Positions 55,578 to 64,000 of a DNA stretch of 64,000 nucleotides are shown one piece after another. Below the pieces are notes generated by a model that saw nothing but the letters and a program-made list of their open reading frames with translations, searched no databases and was not told the origin of the DNA. Position numbers and translations under genes: made by a program. Source of the DNA: Streptomyces violaceoruber (GTDB taxonomy: Bacteria; Actinomycetota; Actinomycetes; Streptomycetales; Streptomycetaceae); contig NZ_CP137734.1 of assembly GCF_033406955.1 (NCBI RefSeq), positions 1,054,001-1,118,000 on the forward strand. The letters are read 5' to 3'. Numbering within the stretch: the first letter of the stretch is position 1; each line of letters starts with the position of its first letter.

Positions 55578-56813
55578 ATGGCGATGCCACCCCTGCGGCA
55601 GGAGGTCGAGGCGGGCGCGGCCGGGCTGGACCCCGGGGCGCTGGCCCGGCTCGACCTGCACTTCGCCCGGCAGGTCGACGAGGGCCGGCTGCCCGGGTTC
55701 CTGGTGGCCGTCGCGCGCGGCGGCCGCGTCGCCCATCTGACCGTGCACGGACTGCGGGACGTCGCGGCCGGACTCCCGGTGACGGCCGACACGCTGTGGC
55801 GGATCTACTCCATGACCAAGCCCGTCACGTCCGTGGCGGTGCTGACCCTGGTGGAAGAGGGCCGGCTGGCGCTGGACGACCCCGTCGACCGGTACCTGCC
55901 GGCCTTCGCCGAGCCGCGGGTGTACGTCGGCGGGACCGGCGAGAACGTCGTCACCCGCCCCGCCACCGGTCCGGTGCGGGTCCGGCACCTGATGACCCAC
56001 ACCGCGGGGCTGACGTTCGGCTTCTACCGCACCCACCCCGTGGACGCGCTGTACCGGGCGGCCGGGGTGGAGTCCTCGGTGCGGCCGGGTGCCGACCTGG
56101 CCGAGACGGTGGACCTGTACGCGAGCCTGCCCCTGCAGTTCGATCCGGGCACCGAGTGGAACTACTCCGTGGCCAGCAACGTACTGGGGCGGCTGGTGGA
56201 AGTGGTGTCCGGGCAGCCCCTCGACGTGTTCTGCGCCGAGCGGATCTTCGGACCGCTCGGTATGACGGACACCGGGTTCCACGTCACCGACGCGCAGGCG
56301 GGCCGCCTGGCCGAGCTGTACGGCGAGACGGAGGACGGCGGCATCGCGCCGGTGCCCGGGCTGCCGCTGCGGGGCCGGCCGCGGTTCCTGTCGGGCAGCG
56401 GCGGCCTCGCCTCTTCCGCCTACGACGTGCACCGGTTCGCGGAACTGCTGCGGCGCCGCGGCGAACTCGACGGGGTCCGGCTGCTCGCCCCGGCGACGGT
56501 GGACCTGATGACCCGCAACCACCTTCCGGGCGACGCCGACCTGCGGTCCTTCGGCAGCCGCCCGGCGCACGACGAACCGGGCAACGACGGCGTCGGCTTC
56601 GGTCTCGGCGTCTCCGTGGTGACCGACCCGAGCCGCACGCGCTCGCCCTCCGGGCTCGGCACCTACGGCTGGAGCGGGGTGGCGACGACCACCTTCTGGG
56701 TCGACCCGGGCCGTGATCTGACGGTGCAGTTCATGACCCAGGTGCGGCCGAGGTCCTCGCACGCGGTCTACCCGGACCTGAAGCGGCTCGTGCACGAGGC
56801 CCTCACGGACTGA
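55578..56813 (+). CDS. serine hydrolase of the beta-lactamase / class C family
   Basis: A 411-residue protein with a class C beta-lactamase/DD-peptidase/esterase fold. The active-site SxxK motif is SMTK (in YSMTKPVTSVAVLTLVEEG) and the YxN-type motif is YSV in WNYSVASNVLGRLVE. HTAGLT and SGSGGLASSAYD are also typical. No signal peptide, so it is probably cytoplasmic, like many esterase-type members. The ATG at 55578 follows AGGAGAG. Neighbouring genes give no substrate clue. Confidence 0.88.
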   Translation: MAMPPLRQEVEAGAAGLDPGALARLDLHFARQVDEGRLPGFLVAVARGGRVAHLTVHGLRDVAAGLPVTADTLWRIYSMTKPVTSVAVLTLVEEGRLALDDPVDRYLPAFAEPRVYVGGTGENVVTRPATGPVRVRHLMTHTAGLTFGFYRTHPVDALYRAAGVESSVRPGADLAETVDLYASLPLQFDPGTEWNYSVASNVLGRLVEVVSGQPLDVFCAERIFGPLGMTDTGFHVTDAQAGRLAELYGETEDGGIAPVPGLPLRGRPRFLSGSGGLASSAYDVHRFAELLRRRGELDGVRLLAPATVDLMTRNHLPGDADLRSFGSRPAHDEPGNDGVGFGLGVSVVTDPSRTRSPSGLGTYGWSGVATTTFWVDPGRDLTVQFMTQVRPRSSHAVYPDLKRLVHEALTD

Positions 56814-56843
56814 TCCGGCCCGGCGGTGTCCGACTCCTCGCGG

Positions 56844-57509
56844 TCAGGACGAGACGTGCGCCATCGCGGCGTCCAGGTGCGGCAGGTGGTGGTCGAGCCG
56901 CTCCCGCTTGGTGCGCAGGTAGGTGATGTTCGACTCGCACGGCGGTATCAGCAGCGGCACCTGCTCGGCGACCCGGATGCCGTACCGCACCAACGCCTCG
57001 CGCTTGCGCGGGTTGTTGGACATCAGCCGCACCGACCGCACCCCGAGGTCGTCGAGGATTCGCGCGGCGACGCCGTAGTCCCGGGCGTCCACCGGCAGGC
57101 CGAGGGCGAGGTTCGCCTCCACCGTGTCCAGGCCCTCCGCCTGCAACGCCATCGCGCGCAGTTTGGCGAGCAGGCCGATGCCGCGCCCCTCGTGCCCGCG
57201 CAGGTAGACCACGACGCCGCTGCCCGCGTCGGCCACCTGCCGGAGTGCGCTGGCGAGTTGGGCGCCGCACTCGCAGTGCTGGGAGCCGAAGGCGTCGCCG
57301 GTCAGGCATTCCGAGTGGAGCCGGGTGAGCACGTCTTCGGCGCCGAGGTCGCCGTGCACGAGGGCCACTTGCTCGTCGCCGCGTTCGTGGTCGAAATAGC
57401 CGAACGCCCGGAATTCCCCGTACACGGTGGGAAGCGGCGTCACCACGATCCGCTCCACGTCCGTGCGCTGGGTCGTCTTCTTGCCGAGTACACCGATTTT
57501 TTCTGTCAT
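56844..57509 (-). CDS. GTP cyclohydrolase II homologue of the FAPy-forming (Met120) type
   Basis: A 221-residue RibA-family enzyme. Zinc ligands are Cys68, Cys79 and Cys81 (SECLTG...HCECG). [16 protein letters not shown] and the catalytic Asp141/Arg143 (VDARDYG) follow. The residue after KLRA is Met120, where riboflavin-pathway enzymes have Tyr. For the S. coelicolor homologue SCO6655, Met120 was reported to stop the reaction at 2-amino-5-formylamino-6-ribosylaminopyrimidinone phosphate (FAPy), and numbering matches with the ATG at 57509. It lacks a RibB domain and has no other rib gene beside it. Divergent from the creatininase gene by 53 bases. Confidence 0.93.
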   Translation of the reverse strand: MTEKIGVLGKKTTQRTDVERIVVTPLPTVYGEFRAFGYFDHERGDEQVALVHGDLGAEDVLTRLHSECLTGDAFGSQHCECGAQLASALRQVADAGSGVVVYLRGHEGRGIGLLAKLRAMALQAEGLDTVEANLALGLPVDARDYGVAARILDDLGVRSVRLMSNNPRKREALVRYGIRVAEQVPLLIPPCESNITYLRTKRERLDHHLPHLDAAMAHVSS

Positions 57510-57562
57510 GATTCTCGCGTTCCTCAACAGTTTGCTCAACCGAGATGAAAGGCCGTGCCGGA
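57510..57562. promoter_or_regulatory. shared divergent promoter region
   Basis: Only 53 bases separate the cyclohydrolase and creatininase starts, so their promoters must overlap. CTCAAC occurs twice, 12 bases apart (57523 and 57535), a spacing near one helical turn. A GAAAGG ribosome site for the creatininase gene lies at 57547-57552. Confidence 0.5.
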
Positions 57563-58366
57563 ATGGATGTTTCACTGGTGCCGGCGGACACGAGCGACGA
57601 TGTGCGCGAACGGGGCTCGGGACTTCCGCGACAGGTCGCGGTGCTGCCGGTCGGGAGTTTCGAGCAGCACGGCCCGTATCTGCCGCTGGCGACCGACACC
57701 CTCGTCGCCTGTGCCGTCGCCCGGGCGGTGGCCGACGCGTACCCGGTGCACCTGCTGCCGCCGGTGACGATCGGCTGCTCGCACGAGCACGCGGACTGGC
57801 CGGGGACCGTCAGCATCTCCGCCGTGACCCTGCACGCGGTGGTGCGCGACATAGCGGACTCCCTGCGCCGCTCGGGCGTCGGGGCACTGGTCGTGGTCAA
57901 CGGGCACGGCGGCAACTACGTGCTGGGCAACGTCGTTCAGGAGTCCTCGGCACGCGGTGAGCGGATGGCGCTGTTCCCGGCCGCGGAGGACTGGGAGACG
58001 GCGCGTCGGCGGGCGGGGGTGGTCACCTCGCTGCTCACCGACATGCACGCGGGGGAAATCGAGACCTCCATTCTTCTGCACAAGCATCCCGAATTGGTCA
58101 GGCCCGGTTACGAGGCCGCCGATTTCGTCGCGGACGACCGGCGTCATCTGCTCTCCCTCGGTATGTCCGCCTACACCGATTCCGGTGTCATCGGGCGTCC
58201 TTCACTGGGATCGGCGGAAAAGGGGAAGGAACTGCTGGAAAGCCTGGCGGATTCCTTCGGGGAATATGTCGCACTGCTGACGGCCGAGACGGCGGGGACG
58301 CCGTCCACGTCCGAGGGCTCCGACGACTCCGAGGCCTCCGACGGCTCCGACGGCGAGCGCGGGTAG
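57563..58366 (+). CDS. creatininase-family amidohydrolase (possible FAPy deformylase)
   Basis: A 267-residue enzyme of the creatininase family with its metal and substrate motifs: [31 protein letters not shown] and DMHAGEIET. The family includes the archaeal ArfB deformylase, which removes the formyl group from FAPy, and MftE peptidase. Pairing with a FAPy-forming cyclohydrolase makes the deformylase role the best guess. I chose the ATG at 57563 because of the GAAAGG site; an ATG at 57545 has none. The C-terminal 20 residues are Ser/Asp/Glu-rich. Its last 196 bases overlap the converging membrane gene. Confidence 0.88.
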   Translation: MDVSLVPADTSDDVRERGSGLPRQVAVLPVGSFEQHGPYLPLATDTLVACAVARAVADAYPVHLLPPVTIGCSHEHADWPGTVSISAVTLHAVVRDIADSLRRSGVGALVVVNGHGGNYVLGNVVQESSARGERMALFPAAEDWETARRRAGVVTSLLTDMHAGEIETSILLHKHPELVRPGYEAADFVADDRRHLLSLGMSAYTDSGVIGRPSLGSAEKGKELLESLADSFGEYVALLTAETAGTPSTSEGSDDSEASDGSDGERG

Positions 58367-59373
58367 CGCGCGGCGTACCGGCGTCCGACGAGGACGACGA
58401 CGCCGGGCAGGCTCGCCACGAGGCTGAGCACGCCGTACACCACCGCCACGCCCAGCCCGGTGCCCGCGCCGAGCCCCGCCGCGCCGAACGCCCACGCGGT
58501 GACGCCCTCCCGGGGACCCCAGCCGCCGACGTTCAGCGGCAGCCCCATGGCGAGCAGCGCCAGCACGGCCAACGGCGTCAGCACGGCGACGGAGGCCGCG
58601 CTGCCGGCGACCCGGGCGGCGAGCACGAACATCGTGAGGTGTCCGGCGAGCACGATGGCGGAGGAGAGGGCGATGCCCGGCAGGTTCCGCCGGGACAGCA
58701 GCCCGTGCCGTGCCTCACCCAGCGCCGTCCGCACGGCCCGGCCCCGGCGTGCGGGGGCCCGGTTCCAGCGCAGGGCGAGGACGACGGCGAGCGCGCCGGC
58801 CAGGGCCAGGGCCACGAGGGGGGCCAGGTGGCGTACCTCGGCGCGCACCGGGGACGGCATCGTGAGCAGTACGCCCGCCCCGGCCCCGATCAACGCGAGC
58901 TGCCCGGCGACCCGTTCGAGGACGACGGCCCGCACACCCCGCCGCAGGTCCCCGGTGCTCCGCCCGTGCCGCACCGCGCGGTGCACGTCGCCGAGGACGC
59001 CGCCGGGCAGGGCCGCGTTGAGGAACAGGGCGCGGTAGTAGTCGGCGACCGCCGCCGCGAGCGGCAGCCGGATGCGCAGCCCGCGGGCGACCAGGGCCCA
59101 ACGCCAGGCACTGAACACCGTGGTGACCAGTCCGATCCCGAGGGCCGCCAGCACGGCGGGCCCGTCGATCCGGCGCAGCCCGTCCAGGAAGGCGCCGGTC
59201 CCCAGCCGCCACAGGAGCACGGCGAGGACGGCGGTGCCGGCGAGCGTGCCGAGGTGGGCGCGCAGGGCGCGGCGGCGGGGAGCCGCGACGCCGGTCGGGG
59301 CGTGCGGGCGCACCGGCGTCGGCAGTACCGCCGCCGGTACGGTCGACACCGTCGGCAGCGTCGGTGCGCTCAC
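58171..59373 (-). CDS. LPG-synthase-like (flippase-type) membrane protein
   Basis: A 400-residue membrane protein with about eight helices in the lysylphosphatidylglycerol synthase TM family (PF03706-like): WRWALVARGLRIRLPLAAAVADYYRALFLNAALPGG with LPGGVLGDVHRAV, and LNVGGWGPREGVTAWAFG. Such domains move lipids or lipid-linked precursors and are common beside glycosyltransferases. It starts at the GTG at 59373 overlapping the methyltransferase stop. The last 65 residues form a Ser/Pro/Glu-rich tail read from the antisense of creatininase codons. Confidence 0.85.
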   Translation of the reverse strand: MSAPTLPTVSTVPAAVLPTPVRPHAPTGVAAPRRRALRAHLGTLAGTAVLAVLLWRLGTGAFLDGLRRIDGPAVLAALGIGLVTTVFSAWRWALVARGLRIRLPLAAAVADYYRALFLNAALPGGVLGDVHRAVRHGRSTGDLRRGVRAVVLERVAGQLALIGAGAGVLLTMPSPVRAEVRHLAPLVALALAGALAVVLALRWNRAPARRGRAVRTALGEARHGLLSRRNLPGIALSSAIVLAGHLTMFVLAARVAGSAASVAVLTPLAVLALLAMGLPLNVGGWGPREGVTAWAFGAAGLGAGTGLGVAVVYGVLSLVASLPGVVVLVGRRYAARYPRSPSEPSEASESSEPSDVDGVPAVSAVSSATYSPKESARLSSSSFPFSADPSEGRPMTPESV

Positions 59374-61067
59374 GGGGCCCCGCCCGTCGGCCGGCACAGC
59401 GCCAGCAGGTCGGTGTGGTGGACGACGACACGCAACTCCCCGGCCGCGCAGGCCGCGAGGCGCTCCTCCAGGTACCGGTCCGCCCGCGCCCGCAGTTCCG
59501 GACGCTGTTCGACGGCCGCACCGACCCAGCCCCGCAGCCACTGGGCGGTGAGTCCGGCCTCGCCGGGTCCCAGCCGCCAGTCACTGGGCTGGGCCCGTAC
59601 GGTGGCGCCGTGCCCGGCGAAGGCCTCGGTGGCGACGGTGACGGCGTCCGGACCGAGCATGCCGGTGCGCCGCTGGTGGTCGTTGAACGCCTCGGTGATC
59701 TCGGTGTCCAGGGGGTGGCCCGGGGTGAGGTCGACGCGTCCGGCGACGGAGAGGGTCAGCAGCGCCGGGCAGCCGGCCGCCGTACAGGCAGCGGCGAGCT
59801 TGCCGACCTCCTCGGTGGTGAGGACGTCGAGCAGCGCGGACGCCGTCACCAACCCGGCGCCGTTCAGGGCGTCCGGGGTGAGGTGGGCGAGATCCCCGCG
59901 CCGCGTCTCGACGGTGACCCGGCTGCCGTCGGCGGCGGTGTGCGGGGCGCCGGCGGCCGCGAAGTGCAGGAGGTAGGGGTCGCGGTCGTGCAGCACCCAG
60001 TGCTGGGCACCGTCGAGCAGCGGGGCCAGCCAGCGCCCCATCGACCCGGTGCCGCAGCCCAGGTCGTGCACCACCAGTCCGTCCGCCCGCCCCGGCAGGC
60101 CGGCGAGCCTGATCCGCAGCGGGTCAAGCAGGTCGTGCGCCCGCGCGGCGGCATCGGCGGGCTCGCGCAGCCGCAGCCACTCGGGGGCGTAGCGCGGGGG
60201 CTCCGCGGGGTGCTCGCGCACCGGCGCTCCGCGCAGACGGACGGTGGCACGCTCGCCGGAGGACTGCTCGAGGCCGTCGGCGACCGACCCGGCGGAGGGC
60301 CGCCCGGCGCCGAACCGCCCCTGCCCGTCGGCGACCGGCCCGTCGGAGAACCCCCCGGCGGCAGACCGCCCTGTACCGTCGGCGGCCAGCCCGGCAGAGG
60401 ACCGCCCGGCGCCGAACGGCCCCTGCCCCTCGGCGACCGGCCCGGCGGAGGGCTGCTCGGCGCGGTCCTCCGTCCGCTCGTCGGCATCGCCCGGCCGCTG
60501 CGTCGCGGGACGGGCGGCTCCGCCCTCGAGTCGGTCGGCGGACGGGACCGTCCAGCCCTCGCCCGGGCCGCCCCCGAGGCCGGAGGCGGGCCGCTCCACA
60601 GGGCGTCCGGCGTCCGAGCGGGCCGGGCCCGAGACGGGGACGACGGCGATCCGGGAACCGGTGGCGTCCGGGGGGCCGAGCCGGACCGGACCGGTGCCTC
60701 CGGCCGGTGACGGACCGACGCTTTCGGCCGGTGCCGCGACGGCGCCTCCGGTCCGTGCCGGGACGGCGCTATCGGTCGGTGCCGGGACGGCGCTATCGGT
60801 CCGTGACGGGGCGGCGCGTTCGGTCGGTGCCAGGACGGCGCTCTCCGTCGGTGCCAGGACGGCGCTCTCCGTCGATGCCGGGACGGCGCTCTCGGCCGGT
60901 GACGGGACGGCGCGTTCGGTCCGTGACGGGGCGGCGCGTTCGGTCCGTGCCAGGACGGCGCTCTCGGTCAGTGCCAGCACGGCGCTCTCCGTCGATGCCG
61001 GGACGGCGCTCTCGGCCGGTGACGGGACGGTGCGTTCGGTCGGTGGGGCGGGCCTGCTCGTGTTCAT
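59370..61067 (-). CDS. SAM-dependent methyltransferase with long repeat N terminus
   Basis: A 565-residue frame. The C-terminal 265 residues form a class I methyltransferase: SAM-binding VVHDLGCGTGSMGRWL, then HDRDPYLLHFAAAG and LVTASALLDVLT. Residues 11-122 are fourteen octapeptides of the type ESAVxAxT, and residues about 215-290 are two further 33-residue repeats (GPVAxGQGxFGAGR). These disordered segments are unusual for the family. The ATG at 61067 has GAGGAGGG upstream and overlaps the glycosyltransferase stop by four bases, so the long form is expected. The substrate is unknown; it may be a step in the GTP-derived pathway. Confidence 0.85.
   Translation of the reverse strand: MNTSRPAPPTERTVPSPAESAVPASTESAVLALTESAVLARTERAAPSRTERAVPSPAESAVPASTESAVLAPTESAVLAPTERAAPSRTDSAVPAPTDSAVPARTGGAVAAPAESVGPSPAGGTGPVRLGPPDATGSRIAVVPVSGPARSDAGRPVERPASGLGGGPGEGWTVPSADRLEGGAARPATQRPGDADERTEDRAEQPSAGPVAEGQGPFGAGRSSAGLAADGTGRSAAGGFSDGPVADGQGRFGAGRPSAGSVADGLEQSSGERATVRLRGAPVREHPAEPPRYAPEWLRLREPADAAARAHDLLDPLRIRLAGLPGRADGLVVHDLGCGTGSMGRWLAPLLDGAQHWVLHDRDPYLLHFAAAGAPHTAADGSRVTVETRRGDLAHLTPDALNGAGLVTASALLDVLTTEEVGKLAAACTAAGCPALLTLSVAGRVDLTPGHPLDTEITEAFNDHQRRTGMLGPDAVTVATEAFAGHGATVRAQPSDWRLGPGEAGLTAQWLRGWVGAAVEQRPELRARADRYLEERLAACAAGELRVVVHHTDLLALCRPTGGAP
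60702..61037 (-). repeat. 24-base minisatellite in the methyltransferase gene
   Basis: Fourteen in-frame 24-base units encode octapeptides such as ESAVPAST, ESAVLAPT, ERAAPSRT and DSAVPAPT. A five-unit block (ER-VPSPA, ESAVPAST, ESAVLAxT, ESAVLAxT, ERAAPSRT) occurs twice in a row, showing a 120-base higher-order duplication. Confidence 0.9.
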
Positions 61068-62161
61068 GCGGCCCTCCTCGGTTCGCCCGGCAGCCGGTGC
61101 AGTACGCCGGCCAGGCTCTGGGCCGTGCTCGCCCAGCCGTTCAGGGCGGCGCGGCGACCACGGGCGGCGGCCTTGAGCCGCCGTCGTACGTCCGGCTCGC
61201 CGAACCAGCCGCGCAGCTCCGCGGCGAGGGCGACGGGGTCCTCCGGCGGGACGAGGATGCCGGGCACGCCCCCGTCGGGCGCGCGTCCGACCGCCTCCGG
61301 CAGGCCGCCGACGTCCGTGGCCAGCACGGGGATGCCGCGGGCGAGGGCCTCGGTCACCGCCATGCCGTACGTCTCGGCGTACGAGGTGAGGACCATCAGG
61401 TCGGCGGCGGCGTAGGTGGCGTCCAGGTCGGCGCCGGCCCGCGGTCCGGCGAGCACCAGCCGCTCCTGGAGACCGTGCCGCGCGATCAGCGACCGCAGCC
61501 GGTCGGCGTACTCCGGGTCCTGTGCGAGCCCGCCGACGCACACGCAGCTCCACGGCAGGTCGGACACGGCCGCCAGCGCCTCCACCAGCCGGTGCTGGCC
61601 CTTGCGCGGGGTGACCGCGGCGACGCAGACCAGCTTCGAGACGCCGTCGGTGCCGGGCGCGAGGGGCGCGATGTCGGCGCCGGGAGCGGCGACGTGGACC
61701 CGGCCCGGGTCGAGGCCGTGGTGGGAGACGAGGCGGCGCACCGCCCAGTCGCTGGTGGCGACGACGGCCGGGACGGCACGCAGCACCGTGCGCTCGCGGG
61801 CGTCCAGTCCGGCCGCCACGGCGGGGTCGAGGCCGGTCTCGTCGCCGAGCGGGAGATGGACGAGGACGGCCATGCGCAGCCGTTCGGCCTCCGGGACGAC
61901 GACCTCCGGCACCCCGCAGGCCACCAGACCGTCGAGGAGGACGACCGCGCCGTCCGGCAACCGCCGCAGGACGCGGGCGAGTTCCGCGCGGGCCGCGTCG
62001 TCCGGCCGGGGCCAGTCGCCTGGCACGGGCAGCCCCCGCACCCGCCAGCCGAAGCCGGGCAGGTCGAGCCGTACCCGCCGGTCGTAGGCGTTGCCGCCAC
62101 TGGGCGCGGCCGGGTCGTCGACGCCGCCCGGCATGACGAAGTGCACCGCTCGCAGGGACAT
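61064..62161 (-). CDS. GT4-family glycosyltransferase
   Basis: A 365-residue GT-B fold enzyme. N-terminal acceptor domain with VHFVMPGGVDDPAAPSGGN; C-terminal nucleotide-sugar domain with VAAVTPRKGQHRLVEAL and the E-x7-E motif AETYGMAVTEALARG, then PVLATDVGGLPE. It should transfer a hexose or pentose from an NDP-sugar with retention. The ATG at 62161 gives the family N terminus. A GTG at 62296 that overlaps the pterin-synthase-like stop (GTGA) is in frame and would add 45 residues with an Ala-Gln repeat; both starts may be used. Overlaps the methyltransferase ATG. Confidence 0.88.
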   Translation of the reverse strand: MSLRAVHFVMPGGVDDPAAPSGGNAYDRRVRLDLPGFGWRVRGLPVPGDWPRPDDAARAELARVLRRLPDGAVVLLDGLVACGVPEVVVPEAERLRMAVLVHLPLGDETGLDPAVAAGLDARERTVLRAVPAVVATSDWAVRRLVSHHGLDPGRVHVAAPGADIAPLAPGTDGVSKLVCVAAVTPRKGQHRLVEALAAVSDLPWSCVCVGGLAQDPEYADRLRSLIARHGLQERLVLAGPRAGADLDATYAAADLMVLTSYAETYGMAVTEALARGIPVLATDVGGLPEAVGRAPDGGVPGILVPPEDPVALAAELRGWFGEPDVRRRLKAAARGRRAALNGWASTAQSLAGVLHRLPGEPRRAA

Positions 62162-62292
62162 GGGGACGATCCCCCCGTTCCTAGGGACCGGGACCGGGAT
62201 CGAGGCCGGGGCCTGGGCCTGGGCCTGGGCCGTCCCCGGCAGCTGGGCGGGGACGTGGGCGAGCCGGGTCCGCCCCGCGGCGGTCGTGCCGG

Positions 62293-62805
<513 letters not shown>

Positions 62806-63816
62806 TCAGGCGCCGCTGCGGGCGTCCGTGCCGGTGTCCTCCTCGTCGTAGCGGATCCGGTGGCACAGGGCGGGGAGCGCGCCGGAGGCCAGCCGCGGCA
62901 TCAGCTCCGGCAGTTCGGCGAAGGCGGATTCACCGGTGACGAGCGCGTCGAGCGCCGGGTCGGCGAGCAGTTCGAGGGCGAGGGCGAGCCGGTCGGCGTA
63001 GGTGCGGGTGGTGGCGCGGGCCGGGGAGACGGTGCCGACCTGGCTGCCGCGCAGGGTCAGGCGCCGGGAGTGGAAGGCCTCGCCCAGCGGCAGGGCGACG
63101 CGCCGGTCGCCGTACCAGCTCAGTTCGACGACGGTGCCCTCGGGCCGCAGCAGTTCCAGCGACCGGGCGAGCCCGGCTTCCGTCGCGCTGGCGTGCACGA
63201 CGAGGTCTCGATCACCCGCGGCGTCGTCCGGGGACGCGAATCCGGCACCGAGCGCCTCGGCGACCTCCGCCCGGGCCGGGTCGGCGTCGACCAACTCCAC
63301 GCGCACGCCCGGGAATCGGGCCAGCAGGGCGGCGACCGAGCAGCCGACCATGCCTCCGCCGACCACGCTGACCCGGTCGCCGATCAGCGGCGCCGCGTCC
63401 CACAGGGCGTTGACGGCGGTCTCGACGGTGCCGGCGAGTACGGCCCGCCCGGCGGGCACCGAGGGCGGTACCGGCGTCACGGCCGCGGCGGGGACGACGT
63501 ACCGGGTCTGGTGCGGGTGGAGACAGAACACGGTGCGCCCGACGAGCCGCTCCGGCCCCTCCTCCACCACGCCGACGCCGAGGTAGCCGTACTTCACCGG
63601 CCCGGGGAAGTCGCCCTCCTGGAACGGCGCGCGCATCGCCGTGTACTGGTTCTCCGGCACCCGCCCGCCGAAGACGAGGGTCTCGGTGCCACGGCTGACC
63701 CCGCTGAAGAGGGCGCGCACGAGCACCTCGTCCGCGCCCGGTACCGGCAGCTCCACCTCGCGGATCGCGCCCCGCCCCGGCGCTTCGAGCCAGAACGCAC
63801 GTGCCATGCGTGCCAT
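62806..63816 (-). CDS. zinc-type (MDR) alcohol dehydrogenase-like oxidoreductase
   Basis: A 336-residue medium-chain dehydrogenase/reductase. N-terminal GroES-like domain ([33 protein letters not shown]) and a Rossmann domain with [20 protein letters not shown]. The structural-zinc cysteines are absent and the catalytic Cys position (FSGVSRGTE) is Ser, so it is probably not a classical zinc enzyme; relatives next to sugar pathways oxidise polyol or sugar groups. The ATG at 63816 follows AGGAGGA. First gene of the five-gene minus-strand operon. Confidence 0.85.
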   Translation of the reverse strand: MARMARAFWLEAPGRGAIREVELPVPGADEVLVRALFSGVSRGTETLVFGGRVPENQYTAMRAPFQEGDFPGPVKYGYLGVGVVEEGPERLVGRTVFCLHPHQTRYVVPAAAVTPVPPSVPAGRAVLAGTVETAVNALWDAAPLIGDRVSVVGGGMVGCSVAALLARFPGVRVELVDADPARAEVAEALGAGFASPDDAAGDRDLVVHASATEAGLARSLELLRPEGTVVELSWYGDRRVALPLGEAFHSRRLTLRGSQVGTVSPARATTRTYADRLALALELLADPALDALVTGESAFAELPELMPRLASGALPALCHRIRYDEEDTGTDARSGA

Positions 63817-63925
63817 CGGAAGTCCTCCTGAACGATCGGGAAGCCACTCACGTACCGAGGGATGCACAAGCCGCGCACAAGGTAGCGGCCTTGATCGACT
63901 CTGTCACACGGCCGGAGGATGTTCG

Positions 63926-64000
63926 GTGGCCCTGATCAACCTGAACCACACGGACGACGGGTACGACGCGTACGACGCCTGTCCCGCGAGGTCCGTTCAG
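63926..64000 (+). CDS. start of an unrecognised gene, 3' part outside window
   Basis: A GTG at 63926 with GGAGG seven bases upstream opens a frame VALINLNHTDDGYDAYDACP... that runs off the edge after 25 codons. Too short to identify. Divergent from the dehydrogenase gene. Confidence 0.5.
   Translation, partial: MALINLNHTDDGYDAYDACPARSVQ

Noticed and set aside
62162..62292. Repeats GACCGG and GGCCTG between the PTPS-like and glycosyltransferase genes as a regulatory hairpin
   Set aside because: They read through in frame with a possible GTG start of the glycosyltransferase and form no stable single hairpin.

Overview
The window is high-GC actinobacterial DNA with Streptomyces codon use and gene content. 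The strongest organism marker is a complete ram (SapB) cluster. The RamS prepeptide is 42 codons long, and its last 21 residues match the S. coelicolor SapB core as I remember it. Gene order across the window (phospholipase C, a SWIM/VWA block, ram, a PPTase, two-component genes, a pentose-phosphate operon, GTP cyclohydrolase II) also resembles, from memory, the SCO6649-SCO6695 region of S. coelicolor. That synteny was not checked against a database. I saw no rRNA, tRNA, CRISPR array or intact insertion sequence.

Layout. 1-9.2 kb: a truncated LuxR-type ATPase regulator, a DUF2510 membrane protein, a TetR gene divergent from a PAP2/DMT-transporter pair with an operator array between them, a Tat-exported phospholipase C and an MHS-type transporter. 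9.2-20.5 kb: a minus-strand block of four large genes (SWIM zinc-finger protein, DUF5682+VWA fusion, a 1678-residue unknown, a DUF4132-like protein) that resembles the E. coli yehI-yehQ neighbourhood but has no MoxR ATPase. 21.0-28.3 kb: ramR converges on ramC-ramS-ramA-ramB, which make and export the class III lanthipeptide SapB. 28.5-30.7 kb: a Rieske oxygenase, a 56-residue CHC-type protein and a VanB-like reductase, all translationally coupled, followed by the remnant of an ABC ATPase.

31-42.5 kb: a regulator group (MmyB-type sensor domain without HTH, XRE regulator, small protein), an Sfp-type PPTase coupled to a metallophosphoesterase, an ATP-grasp protein, a GH4 glycosidase with a divergent IclR regulator, and a histidine kinase/response regulator/MMPL operon. 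42.6-45.2 kb: a secreted GH16-CBM6 glucanase with a promoter, a LacI-type palindrome and strong terminators on both sides, then an AraC regulator. 45.3-53.9 kb: an operon of tkt-tal-zwf-opcA-pgi-gnd covering the oxidative and non-oxidative pentose phosphate pathway. 54-56.8 kb: a beta-helix-like membrane protein and a serine beta-lactamase-fold hydrolase.

56.8-63.8 kb holds what I consider the best candidate for an undescribed system. It has a GTP cyclohydrolase II with Met at position 120, the residue reported to stop the reaction at the formamidopyrimidine FAPy. Beside it is a creatininase-family protein (the fold of archaeal FAPy deformylase). A converging operon encodes a zinc-type dehydrogenase, a pyruvoyl-tetrahydropterin-synthase homologue that lacks the usual catalytic residues, a GT4 glycosyltransferase, a methyltransferase with a long octapeptide-repeat N terminus, and a flippase-like membrane protein. 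Together they look like a pathway to a glycosylated, methylated GTP-derived product that is not ordinary riboflavin or tetrahydropterin.
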